DNA of 64,000 nucleotides from Streptomyces sp. 135 (lineage in GTDB: Bacteria; Actinomycetota; Actinomycetes; Streptomycetales; Streptomycetaceae). Numbering within the stretch: the first letter of the stretch is position 1; the number at the start of each line of letters is the position of its first letter. Shown here one piece after another: positions 25,101-32,978 of the stretch. Both the position numbers and the translations under genes were made by a program. The stretch spans positions 930,001 through 994,000 of the forward strand of contig NZ_CP075691.1 in NCBI RefSeq assembly GCF_020026305.1. The letters are read 5' to 3'. The notes beneath the pieces are model-generated. The model worked only from the letters and a program-made list of their open reading frames with translations, was not told the origin of the DNA and searched no databases.

Positions 25101-26007
25101 CGGGAAGCTCAGCGCTGACATCACCCTCGCCGGGCTGGACCGGGCTCTGCGTGGCCTCTTGTTCAGGCTGCAGAGCTGGAGCCTGGTCCGGCTGGGCAGC
25201 CGCAGTCTCCTTGGCCGACTGGGATTGTACCTGTGGTGGATGGGCGGCACTGCCAGCGGAGTCCCACATCTGGCCGGCCGGGCCGCGGAAAACCGCGTTG
25301 CCGTCGCCGTCCACGGCGCGGAGGCCCCCGCCCTCACCGGGGGCCAGGCTCAGCCCCTCCCCCTGGGCAGTGAGTCTGATCTTCTCCAGTGCGGGGCTGG
25401 CCGCCGCCTCAGCGGTCTTGACGGCGAGCACTTCACGGTAGCCCTCAGCCGTCGCCGTCAGCTGCAGATCTACGCCCTTGATCGGCACGTTCGCATACGT
25501 GGCGGTCGCACCGTCAAGTGAGGGTGTGGGCAAAGTGGTGGGCCAGCCCAGGCGCAGGCCCTGGCCCTGGTGGCCCAGTCGCAGCAGCTGCGAGCCGCTG
25601 CCGCCGCCGGAGAAGGACAAGTCCACTACGGCCGACTTCGGGCCGATCCTGCCGTCGGAGCGCTTCTCCAGCGTGACGTCGATGCCCCGCCAGCCTCCTT
25701 CTGGGGTTCTGGCGCGCTGAGGCTCGGTGGCCTGGGTAATGACGAACGTGCCATCCGGGTTCGCCAGCGTCGTCGTGTACTCAGAGCGCTCGGAGGTCAC
25801 CTCCACCGGCTCCCCCGATGCCACCGCCCGCGCGTACGCGGACCGTTCACTCAGCCCGGCCGCCGGGGCCTTTGCCGGCTCATCGCCAGCAGCCGCGTGC
25901 CCCACAGACGGCAGCAGCGACAGCAGCAGCGCTGATGTCACCGCCCCGGTCACGGTACGTATTCGTCTTCGTGCACCGGCATCGCAACACCTACGTTCCA
26001 ACCCCAT
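22162..26007 (-). CDS. Secreted LamG-domain protein, partner of the Rhs protein
   Basis: 1281 aa from an ATG at 26007. A signal peptide (VTGAVTSALLLSLLPSVGHA) is followed by a low-complexity beta-rich half with a propeptide-like YPVYIDPAVG segment near residue 326. An Ig/fibronectin-like middle follows. Two concanavalin-like LamG jellyroll domains are recognised: about 770-1000 (GRWRFDDGAPGSALMTAKDT, FTVSAWAYLTD, QLYINGRPQGDPVF) and about 1035-1275 (ELVAHWDATISSG, FTVSARVRLNK, LSVGRGSAKGTMGHYLPGD). In Streptomyces such proteins are often encoded directly upstream of rhs genes. A role in surface display or target-cell binding of the toxin is inferred. The gap to rhs is 102 bp and holds a hairpin. 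Confidence 0.85.
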   Translation of the reverse strand: MGLERRCCDAGARRRIRTVTGAVTSALLLSLLPSVGHAAAGDEPAKAPAAGLSERSAYARAVASGEPVEVTSERSEYTTTLANPDGTFVITQATEPQRARTPEGGWRGIDVTLEKRSDGRIGPKSAVVDLSFSGGGSGSQLLRLGHQGQGLRLGWPTTLPTPSLDGATATYANVPIKGVDLQLTATAEGYREVLAVKTAEAAASPALEKIRLTAQGEGLSLAPGEGGGLRAVDGDGNAVFRGPAGQMWDSAGSAAHPPQVQSQSAKETAAAQPDQAPALQPEQEATQSPVQPGEGDVSAELPVAVGAGAVSVAPDLDLLRGKDTVYPVYIDPAVGLGKSEWTKLSSDGDKFWKFSEPKGVGRCGIADGYYCSTNGYTDRMYFEFGASKLSGKQVLDATFRAYETWSFNCTPHWVDLERTDNISEGTRWPGPKQLNQMGDRYVSAGRGDLCSPDQPNSWVEFNDNPDEKDENLTSTVRALADGKFPRLTLMLRAKDEGEPRAWKRFDSNAELKVWYVHKPGVPTSVGAIPGTGTKAYCRPSSSPLTVTTDTPTVQARVQTKVEQHQGEEEGYLQAEFVMQRSSTDTRSGSWSQVWSTYKPPSGWDPDGTLEKATTDKRADGGLYRFKARTQSHWNYNGRDGDLFSPYSSWCYLRIDSTAPKPPTIVNGSPYTQCTANDCAPHGGPGQPGSFTFKPNTADKDVKAYRWRLLTSDADAVKTVNAATTNASVMVNDVKPGLPGAQTLSVEASDLKLDKEGRVRWGPPAEFTFKTGLADGATGRWRFDDGAPGSALMTAKDTGETGTRHDVLLRDEAGTGWSTMGRRGAGDYALRLNDNLSDPGQQVGYASTDGVPINSQDSFTVSAWAYLTDASANRTVLAAPGEHGSAFTLYYSATHKKWVFNRTDQDKNGPTYVRSMADKANPPLKVWTHLAAVFDTQDDGDKNNDTIQLYINGRPQGDPVFLAQEAATYEPWPADRNLMVGRSKVGGSYGEYFLGRVDEIATWQEPLTPAQIREENRTEKGEVPANELVAHWDATISSGNQVTESPEDPDDPASTSFPYRRGGLVLSGSGASVSGEDATALVLNGTSGYASGDDPVVDETGSFTVSARVRLNKALLAAKPVGYRGLVASQPTPAGKESSWALWVEKATADAYQWKFGRTAVDANGKVVDSALAPAQEPIGEQEWDTWVDVTGVFDAGQDFTDDQGEQQFGVAQLYVGPFLQQGEEDPGLGTPQQGSATLSVGRGSAKGTMGHYLPGDLAKLRVWSGAMTPGQVSSQITELSP

Positions 26008-26719
26008 AGTCCCCACCCCAGAGTCACAAGTCCTACACAGGCTGTGCGAGTCAACGCCCCACAGTTCCGAACGTCAATGTGAACTAAGGCACAATTTCTA
26101 GTTCTCATATGGCTACGAGCAGGAGAAATAGTGGCAAGTAGCCGACTTGCCCCCTTTGGCGTGAAGGTCGACGATCGCTACACAAAGTAATCGGCTGAAT
26201 GGGTCGCCTATCTGGAATCCGCCAACCTCAGCCCGTGAAGGTAACGAGCGACGATGCCCGATGGGCGCGCGGTGAAAACACAGGATGGGCCTGGCCATTC
26301 CCGGAGACAGTCCGTTGGCGAAGCGCCCTGGGCGCTTGGTCTGCACCAACCAGAACTGGCCACCCCCGAGAAGCGCTGCCACAAAGTGATCACCCACCGT
26401 GTGGGCCACCGGCACTCAGCCCTTAAGTGCAGCCGCCGCGGTCGCGATCAAGAAAACTCTTCGCCAGCCCAGCCCTATGAGCCTTGTTCCGACACCCCCG
26501 AACCGTATGCGCGCTCTTTTCCCACAGCCGCTACCAGCAACTCTGACGCGTCCCAACACACGCTGCCCACAGCTCCAGAGGCCTGACCTGTCACAGATGC
26601 ATGCGCACTCTCTTCGGCACTCCCCCGCCTCTACCAACAACTCTGCCTGCAACGCGGACACCACCGTGTGCCGCCATCAGAAGGAATCAATCCGATCGCC
26701 ACCAGGGACTTGAGCGCGG
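26008..26719. other. Gene-poor stretch upstream of the LamG gene
   Basis: It contains the promoter region of the LamG-rhs operon next to 26008. Beyond about 26110 the open frames on both strands have no RBS or recognisable protein pattern. Base composition is lower in GC than neighbouring genes. No RNA gene or clear repeat is seen. Confidence 0.4.
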
Positions 26720-26724
26720 CTCGC

Positions 26725-27389
26725 GGAGCTCAACCTGACTGAGGTGATCGAGCGCGAACTTCACGCCGGTTTCGAGATCGACATGCTCGTGATCCGCAAC
26801 CCCCGCCGGGTCTCACGGAGCCGAAGGAGGCGCAGCGAGGCCAGCACCTCGCCCGGTTGCAGACGGCGCTCCTGGAACACCCCACCGCATGGCACCTGCG
26901 TACGGCATGACGTTCCACCAGAAGGTGGAGGAGACCGCCGCGTTCGCGGAGCGGCTGCTCAAGACGGTGGCTGAGTTGTACATGAACGATGCCTCGGATA
27001 ACGATTTGACGAAGCGGCCGCAGAGCGCTTCCCTTGGGCCGTGGCCGCACCAGGCAAGCGGCTCCGGCCGGACGGTAGTGACTTCCTGGACGTCGCTCCG
27101 AGCGCGGTACGCGCCGAGGAACGCGAGGGGTACATCGAGCGCCTGGAGGCGTTTCGTGGAGCAGCACCGCGCCCGGCTGGAGGAGATGCTGCGCACGCAC
27201 GGACCGGGCAGCAAGCCCGCCTCGCACGGCCGGTACGCGCTGATGGGACAGCCCGAGACCCTGATCATCGTGGAACGGATAGAGAATGCCCCGTTCCTCC
27301 TGCGCGGCCAGTGGGAGAAGGAGCTGAAGACCGTCTGCCTGGACGACCTCGAGTTCGCGTGGGGGCCGCACATCCGCCTCAGCCAGTGA
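26725..27389 (+). pseudogene. Frameshifted gene of unknown family
   Basis: Protein-like segments are scattered over three frames in the same direction: LTEVIERELHAGFEIDMLVI (from about 26731), then LARLQTALLEHPTAWHLRTA, then SAVRAEEREGYIERLEAF (about 27110). Finally ETLIIVERIENAPFLLRGQW, ending LEFAWGPHIRLSQ (stop 27389). They look like one ancestral protein broken by several frameshifts. The final segment in particular has natural protein composition. No family is recognised. It sits beside other gene relics at 27573-28675, so the whole block is decaying or was badly joined. Confidence 0.4.
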
Positions 27390-27572
27390 GCAGCCGGGAA
27401 CCAGCAGCGGGGCCGGGCGGGGTGTTCCTGTCCGGCCCGCTGCCGTCGGGTCGGCACACACCGGTCACCCCTTCGAGTCGAGCGGCGAAGCGTAAGGACC
27501 GCAGCGGCACGCCGGGCAGCGGCGTCGCGGCAACGGCCCCTCCGGGGCAGCGTCCCCTGGTGTGTGCCCGTG

Positions 27573-28147
27573 TCAGCCACACCCGGAGCGACCCGCCGAC
27601 CGCGGCATGAATTGCCGGTGCGTCCGGACCATGTCCTTCTCCTGTCCTGGCGTCATCCCGTCCAGGCGGACGCGGTCGGCGGCCCCGGGCGCCGCCACCG
27701 CCTGCCGATGGGCGAAAAGGAAGAGCAGGCGGGGGAAGTGCGTCACGAGCGCGTCAAGCAGACGCGCGTCGGGGGGCTGCTGCAGCACGATGGTGAGCGG
27801 CCCCGACTCCTCCTCGTGGCGGGCCAGCAGATCGCGCAGCTCGTCGTCGTCACAGGAAATGCCCCAGCAGATCTCCTCGACGAGGAGCTCGCGGATCTCC
27901 GCCACGAGCCCTTCCACGTAGTCGGTCACGTCGAACCGCGGCGCGGGCCTGCGCAGCGCCCAGGGGTCGGGCGTCTCGCTCGCCCTGCGGACGTACATGT
28001 CGGCCGCCTCCCCGTGCTCGGCCCGGAGCAGCGCTATGCGGTCGCTGCCGGTGAAGGCCACGTGGCGCAGCCGCTCCGCGTCGGCCTTCAGCACCCGGGC
28101 GTAGGGGACAACGACATCGACGATGTCCGCGTGAGCAGGAACGCGCC
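27573..28147 (-). CDS. Hypothetical protein or gene remnant
   Basis: The last 190 codons of a long minus-strand frame have natural composition: IVDVVVPYARVLKADAERLR, HVAFTGSDRIALLRAEHGEA, DVTDYVEGLVAEIRELLVEE, a run of acidic CDDDELRDLLARHEEE, LTIVLQQPPDARLLDALVTH and a C-terminal MTPGQEKDMVRTHRQF. Upstream codons of the same frame are shadow of an adenylation-domain relic, so the true start is uncertain; an ATG at 27998 is one option. No domain is recognised. It may be an intact small gene or the tail of a larger broken one. Confidence 0.4.
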
Positions 28148-28505
28148 GACGGGCGCCGGGTAGTGCTGGAGGCTTGCGGCGGTGGACCAGCCGAGCGCGG
28201 TCGTGGAAATGGTGACGAGTTCGGGTCTGCCGATCGAACCGCTGGTGAAGCAGGTGTAGGCGGGGCCGCCGCGGCGCCCCGCGAAGCGGCCCTCCGGCGG
28301 AGCCTGAACGCGGGGAACCCGACCACCGTCCCAGAGGACGCGCTCCGGGCCACAGGGCGGGGCGATCGTGTCCCCCTCGTCCGGTACGAGGGCCAGTCGG
28401 GCGCCGCTGCGCCGGAGCATCAGGCGTGCGCCAGACCGCGTGCGGGTCGCCTTCGGCGTACAGCGCCGGGTCGGTGAGATCCACCTGCGGCAGCCGCGTG
28501 CTCAC
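28088..28505 (-). pseudogene. Relic joining a P450 N-terminus to an NRPS adenylation fragment
   Basis: From a GTG at 28505 the first 27 codons read like a cytochrome P450 N-terminus (LPQVDLTDPALYAEGDPHAV). After W the sequence changes frame and content to an adenylation-domain piece: SGARLALVPDEGD, then the A3-type YTCFTSGSIGRPELVTIS and a helix WSTAASLQHYPAP. It ends near 28090. The A3 Lys is replaced (R-P-E-L), and no A4-A10 follows. This is a rearranged remnant of a biosynthetic cluster, not a functional enzyme. Confidence 0.6.
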
Positions 28506-28675
28506 GGTCCCGGCTCCGCACGCGTCGCGCCGCCGTCCTTGGCGGTGGGCGTGAAGAACAGTGCCGCGGCTGGGACTTCGACGCCGGCCTCCTGGTCGAT
28601 GGCGAGTTGCAGCCCGGCGGCGAACTCGAAGAAGTCGTCGCCCACACGGACCGGTGTGACATAGCCAGATCTCAT
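28502..28675 (-). CDS. Small ORF resembling a degenerate carrier-protein domain
   Basis: 57 aa from an ATG at 28675. VRVGDDFFEFAAG, then LQLAIDQEAGVEVPAAALFF and TPT resemble the second half of an NRPS peptidyl-carrier domain (V-G-D-x-F-F-x-x-G-G-x-S-L ... G-x-E-V-P-x-x-x-L-F-x-x-P-T). The phosphopantetheine Ser is missing: the G-G-H-S-L motif has become A-A-G-L. Its stop overlaps the GTG of the P450-like relic (GTGA), suggesting the junction was once a real operon. It is probably non-functional. Confidence 0.4.
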   Translation of the reverse strand: MRSGYVTPVRVGDDFFEFAAGLQLAIDQEAGVEVPAAALFFTPTAKDGGATRAEPGP

Positions 28676-28888
28676 GGCTGTTTTCCGGCTGAACGACGAT
28701 CAAAGTGATGGATCGTCCCAATGGCCTGCCTGCCCTACGGACCGCCCGGACGGGATCGCTCCGCGACACCACTTGTTCACGCCCTGCACTAATTGAGGAC
28801 GCGTTACCTGGCGGTAAGTCTTCATGCGGAGATCACACGCTCTCCACGTCCCTTTTCCGGCAACTCGCTCTCCAGAAGGAGCCGTTAC

Positions 28889-30208
28889 ATGGCCACGTCC
28901 CGCACCGCACGGTCGACGACGCTCGCCCTCGCCACGGCGGTCGCGGCGCTCACCGCGACCGCCCTCCCCTTCCAGGCGCTGGCCGCCCCGAACGGCTCGC
29001 GCGCCGCGCTGCCCGCCGTCACCGCGCGCTCCGAGACCCCGGCCCTGCACGACGACGAGGCCGGCGGCGACGCCGACGCGGACGACCCGGCCATCTGGCG
29101 CAACGCCGCCGACCCGGACCGCAGCCTGGTCATCGCCACCGCCAAGCAGGGCGGTCTGCGCGTGTACGACCTGGACGCCCGCGAGGTGCAGTCCGTGCCC
29201 GCGCCCGCCGCACCGGGCCCGGACCACGCGCCCGGCCGCTTCAACAACGTCGACCTGGTGCACGGCCTGCGCCTCTCCTCGGGCCGCGCCGACCTCGCCG
29301 TGACCAGCGACCGCGGCGGCGACCGGCTCCGCTTCCACCGCATCGACGCGAACCGCGCCGGTGGCCCGCTCACCGACGTCACGGACCCCTCCGCCCCGCC
29401 CGTCTTCTCCTCCTCCCAGGAGGAGATCGACGAGCAGCGCACCGCGTACGGCCTCGCGACCTGGACCGACAAGTCGTCCGGCCGCTCCTACGCCCTGGTG
29501 AGCCGCCGGGAGCGGACGAGCGTCGCCCTGCTCGAAATCACCCCCGGCGCCGACGGCAAGGTCGGCTACCGCAAGATCCGCACCCTCGACCTGCCCGCCG
29601 ACTTCCGCCTGCCGAACGGCACTTCGTGGTCTCCGTGCGGTGAGCCGGGCGAACTCCCGCAGGTCGAGGGCATGGTGGTCGACCCGGCGAACGGCATGCT
29701 GTACGCGGGCCAGGAGGACGTCGGCATCTGGCGGATGCGCGCCGACCTGACCGGCACGCCGAAGCTCGTCGACAAGGTCCGTGAGTACGGCGTGCCCGGC
29801 ACCTACGACGAAGGGACCGAGGAGTGCGTCGCGGGCGCCGACCCCGGGTTCGGCGGCACCCGTCTGACCGCCGATGTCGAGGGGCTGACGCTGCTCACGG
29901 AGGCGGACGGAGACGGCCATCTCCTCGCGTCGAGCCAGGGCGACGACACCTTCGCCGCCTATGACCGCGAGCTGTCCGACGACAACGAGTACGAGGGCGG
30001 TTTCCGTGTCACCGCGGCGTCCGCCGCCCTCGACGGCTCGGAGGAGTGCGACGGCGCCGCCGCGCTTGCCGCGCCGCTCGGCCGTAAGTACCCGAACGGG
30101 CTGCTTGTGGTCCAGGACGGCCATGACGCCCCCGGGGACGCCGAACGTCCCTCCACCAACTTCAAGTTCGTGGACCTGGGTGAGGTGAAGGAGGCCATCG
30201 AGGACTGA
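28889..30208 (+). CDS. Secreted beta-propeller 3-phytase
   Basis: 439 aa from an ATG at 28889 with GAAGGAG 8 nt upstream. The signal peptide is LALATAVAALTATALPFQAL. The mature protein has the beta-propeller phytase pattern: DADDPAIWRNAADPDRSLVI, ATAKQGGLRVYDL, NNVDLVHGLRL, TYDEGTEEC and QVEGMVVDPANGMLYAGQED, with a C-terminal LLVVQDGHDAPG. The Asp/Glu-rich surface binds calcium and phytate phosphates. It releases phosphate from extracellular phytate. A GTTCACG heptamer at 28775-28781 could be one half of a PHO box, consistent with phosphate control, but a second repeat is not clear. Its 3' end overlaps the convergent response-regulator gene by 47 bp. Confidence 0.9.
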   Translation: MATSRTARSTTLALATAVAALTATALPFQALAAPNGSRAALPAVTARSETPALHDDEAGGDADADDPAIWRNAADPDRSLVIATAKQGGLRVYDLDAREVQSVPAPAAPGPDHAPGRFNNVDLVHGLRLSSGRADLAVTSDRGGDRLRFHRIDANRAGGPLTDVTDPSAPPVFSSSQEEIDEQRTAYGLATWTDKSSGRSYALVSRRERTSVALLEITPGADGKVGYRKIRTLDLPADFRLPNGTSWSPCGEPGELPQVEGMVVDPANGMLYAGQEDVGIWRMRADLTGTPKLVDKVREYGVPGTYDEGTEECVAGADPGFGGTRLTADVEGLTLLTEADGDGHLLASSQGDDTFAAYDRELSDDNEYEGGFRVTAASAALDGSEECDGAAALAAPLGRKYPNGLLVVQDGHDAPGDAERPSTNFKFVDLGEVKEAIED

Positions 30209-30863
30209 CGAGCCCCGACTCGTAGGCGCTGATCACCAGCTGCGCGCGGTCCCGCGCGCGCAGCTTGCTCAGCAGCCGGCCGATGTAGGTCTTGACGGTG
30301 CCGTTGCTGAGGTGGAGGTACTCGGCGATGTCGGCATTGGAGAGGCCACGCGCCACGAGCACGAGGACCTCACGCTCGCGCTCCGTGAGCTCCTCGAGCG
30401 AGGAGCCCGGCGCATGGTGCGTATGGGGAAGACGAGCGAACTCCGCGATCAGGCGTCGGGTCACCGAAGGGGCGAGAAGGGACTCTCCGGCGGCGACGGT
30501 GCGGATGCCTGCCAGCAGCACCTCGGGAGATGTGTCCTTGAGGAGGAATCCCGCCGCCCCGGCACGCAGCGCGCCGTACACGTACTCGTCGAGGTCGAAG
30601 GTGGTGAGGATGAGGACGCGGGTTCCGGCCGTCTCGGGGGATCCGGCTATGCGCCGTGTCGCCTCGATGCCGTCCATGCGGGGCATCCTGATGTCCATCA
30701 GCACCACGTCCGGGCAGAGCCGCTGTGCGCTCTCGACGGCTTCGGCGCCGGTGCCGGCCTCGCCCACCGCTGTCAGCCCGGGGGCGGTGTCGATGAGCAC
30801 GCGGAAGCTGCCTCGGAGCAGGGACTGGTCGTCGGCGACGAGTACCCGGATCGGTTCGGTCAC
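30162..30863 (-). CDS. NarL/LuxR-family response regulator
   Basis: 233 aa. Receiver domain: D11-D12 acidic pocket, phospho-acceptor D57 in DVVLMDIRMPRMDG, and K in GAAGFLLKDTSPE. The C-terminal LuxR HTH is LTEREREVLVLVARGLSNAD, then IAEYLHLSNGTVKTYIGRLL. The start ATG overlaps the kinase stop (ATGA). It is the output partner of the kinase at 30860-32125. The last 20 residues (from SPRWPP) form an unusual Pro-rich tail that overlaps the convergent phytase gene, so the two transcripts are antisense at their 3' ends. Confidence 0.92.
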   Translation of the reverse strand: MTEPIRVLVADDQSLLRGSFRVLIDTAPGLTAVGEAGTGAEAVESAQRLCPDVVLMDIRMPRMDGIEATRRIAGSPETAGTRVLILTTFDLDEYVYGALRAGAAGFLLKDTSPEVLLAGIRTVAAGESLLAPSVTRRLIAEFARLPHTHHAPGSSLEELTEREREVLVLVARGLSNADIAEYLHLSNGTVKTYIGRLLSKLRARDRAQLVISAYESGLVSPRWPPSPHPGPRT

Positions 30864-32125
30864 GCGGTCCTCTCCCTGCGGTTCGTAGCCGTGTCATGAG
30901 CGGGTTCGTGCGGGAGACGGGCCGACACGGCGAACCCGCCGCCGGGCCGTGGCCGGGCGGTCAACGTCCCGCCGTACATCATCACGCGTTCGCGCATCCC
31001 CACCAGTCCGTGACCACCCCTGAGTTCCGCCCGGTCGGTCGCGGCCGCGTTCCCGGCTCCGTCATCCACCACTTCTATGTGCGCGTCTCTTCGTTCGTCG
31101 ACCGTGATCGTCACCTGGCAATGTGTTCCGTCACCGGCGTGCTTGACCACGTTCGTCAGTGCCTCCTGCACGATCCGGTAGACGGCCAGCGCTGTCCCCG
31201 CGGGGAGGCCGGCGTCCAGCCGGGTGCGGAGTTCGGTACGGACTCCTGCCCGCTCGGCACGCCGGACGAGAGCCGGCAAGTCGTCCAGTCCGGGAGGGGG
31301 AGCCGTCTCCGCCGAGCCGGACTCTCGCATGTGCCGACCAGCGGTGTCGCCGCGCAGCACTCCCAGGGCACGGCGCATCTCGGTGAGCGCCTCCCGGCCG
31401 GTCTGCTCGATCGCCTGGATGGCATCGCGTGTCTCTTGGGGGCGGGCCTCGGCCACGTGGTTGGCCACCGCCGCTTTGACGACGATCACGCTGAGGCTGT
31501 GCGAGACGATGTCGTGCAGTTCCCTGGCGATGCGCAGGCGTTCTTCGGCCAGTGCCTCCTCCGCGAGGCGACGGTCCCTTCGGGCCGCCCGGGATCTCCG
31601 TTCGCGCACGACACGCCCTGCGGTCCACGCTGCCCCGACGACCAGCCAGACGAGGGCGGCGGTGCCGGCGGCTTCCGTCCACGGGCCGGAGGGCGTCAGG
31701 ATCGCTTCACCGGTGATGACCGCGGCCGCCGAGACGACCAGGGTCAGGGCGAACGCCGCCCCAGCCCGGAGTGTCGGCTCGATGAGCGCCACCGCGTAGA
31801 CGGCCAAGGCCGCGGAGATGTAAGGGTCACGGGTGATGTCGAGCAGTGTCGCCGTCGCCGAAGCCCCCACAACTACGGCCAAGGCGGACAGGGGCCACAG
31901 GCGCCGAACGGCCAGCGGCACGCCCACACAGACGGCCACCAGCAGGCCCAGCCACCACGGGCCGGAGAACCGGGGCAGACCGTCTGAGGCACCCTGGCCG
32001 GCCAGTGCCACGTACCCTGCTGTCACTACGGCCGCCACGCAGGCGTCGATCGCCAGCAGATGCGCGCCGGTCCGCAGGCGCCGCCCCATTCTGTGCATCG
32101 CCAGACGATACCGGTGGCCGCTCAT
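30860..32125 (-). CDS. Sensor histidine kinase (HisKA_3 type)
   Basis: 421 aa from an ATG at 32125 that overlaps the upstream membrane protein stop (ATGA); the frame is open further upstream but antisense to that gene. The N-terminal half has four to five hydrophobic helices (LLAIDACVAAVVTAGYVALA, WWLGLLVAVCVGVPL, WLVVGAAWTAGRVV). The dimerisation region has phospho-acceptor His about 204 in ARELHDIVSHSLSVIVVKA. The HATPase region has N-box ALTNVVKHAG, IEVVDDGAG and GHGLVGMRERV. It probably senses a membrane-borne signal and phosphorylates the adjacent NarL-type regulator. Confidence 0.92.
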   Translation of the reverse strand: MSGHRYRLAMHRMGRRLRTGAHLLAIDACVAAVVTAGYVALAGQGASDGLPRFSGPWWLGLLVAVCVGVPLAVRRLWPLSALAVVVGASATATLLDITRDPYISAALAVYAVALIEPTLRAGAAFALTLVVSAAAVITGEAILTPSGPWTEAAGTAALVWLVVGAAWTAGRVVRERRSRAARRDRRLAEEALAEERLRIARELHDIVSHSLSVIVVKAAVANHVAEARPQETRDAIQAIEQTGREALTEMRRALGVLRGDTAGRHMRESGSAETAPPPGLDDLPALVRRAERAGVRTELRTRLDAGLPAGTALAVYRIVQEALTNVVKHAGDGTHCQVTITVDERRDAHIEVVDDGAGNAAATDRAELRGGHGLVGMRERVMMYGGTLTARPRPGGGFAVSARLPHEPAHDTATNRRERTA

Positions 32126-32856
32126 CCGGCCTGCCCGAAGAGGAACATCGCGGTACCCACGGCGACCAGCAGGAGGAGCCTTCCGGCGACTGTGGCCGCC
32201 CGCGAGGTCGTCCCGCCGCGCAACGCGGCCACGCCCAAGGGGACGAGCGCGACGCACAGTCCCGCGGCGGCCGCGACCGACAGCGGGGTCGTTCCCTTCA
32301 GCACCCCCAGCGGCATCGCCGCTGCCATGGCCAGGGCCGCCGCACGAAGCGGTCCCAGCACTCGGGAGCGGTAGGCGCCGATGGCCAGCAGGAGCCAGCC
32401 GCCCATGATGGCCGCGTTGAGTGTGCTGAAGATGTGGAACGCGCCGTAGGTCTCGCTCACCGTTCGCGTCGCCGACGCCGCCCCCTGCACGGCCACCAGT
32501 TGGAAGGCCAGGTGGTCCACACCGGCGTGAAACGCGCGGGCGAAGAGGCCGAGGACCGTGAGCGCGCCGCCCCACAGAGCGAGTTCCCGGAACCTCTCGC
32601 CGATCTCGGCGGCGAGAAGCACGACTCCCGGCCACAGCAGCATCCATCCGGCGGACACGAAGCTGTATGAGGCCGTCATGAGGTCCGGATGATGTCCGTA
32701 CGCACTCAGTTGCGCGGGGAAGAAGAAGTCGAAGCGCAGGCGCAGCAGTACGCCGGTGAGCAGCAGCAAGGGGCCGAGGACGAGAGAGGCGCCGCCCACC
32801 CAGCGTCCTGGAAAGGCATGATGAGGAACGGCGATTGGCGCAGTCGTGACGGTCAT
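32122..32856 (-). CDS. Multi-pass membrane protein upstream of the two-component system
   Basis: 244 aa from an ATG at 32856; no strong RBS, and an ATG at 32880 is possible. Six or so hydrophobic helices include ASLVLGPLLLLTGVLLRLRF, WMLLWPGVVLLAAEI, GWLLLAIGAYRS and AVAAAAGLCVALVPLGVAAL. Charged residues cluster in loops. No transporter family motif is seen. It overlaps the kinase gene by 4 nt, so it is part of that operon and may be its sensory partner or a target. The upstream neighbour (ferredoxin reductase) is separated by 122 bp and ends in the other direction of flow. Confidence 0.7.
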   Translation of the reverse strand: MTVTTAPIAVPHHAFPGRWVGGASLVLGPLLLLTGVLLRLRFDFFFPAQLSAYGHHPDLMTASYSFVSAGWMLLWPGVVLLAAEIGERFRELALWGGALTVLGLFARAFHAGVDHLAFQLVAVQGAASATRTVSETYGAFHIFSTLNAAIMGGWLLLAIGAYRSRVLGPLRAAALAMAAAMPLGVLKGTTPLSVAAAAGLCVALVPLGVAALRGGTTSRAATVAGRLLLLVAVGTAMFLFGQAG

Positions 32857-32978
32857 GGGGCAACGATGCCGCCGCCGCATGTACCGCGTCGTCGGAGCGT
32901 GGACCACACTTTCGGATCGGACCGTGGTCGTATGCCTGTCGGGCGACGAACTCCACATTCGGCTGAGCGCCGGACCGG

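Noticed and set aside
22918..25521. Long plus-strand frames opposite the LamG gene
   Set aside because: Same antisense effect; the LamG frame has a signal peptide and recognised domains.
26113..26415. 100-codon minus-strand frame upstream of the LamG gene
   Set aside because: Composition is not convincingly protein-like, no RBS and no family pattern; left as unassigned sequence.
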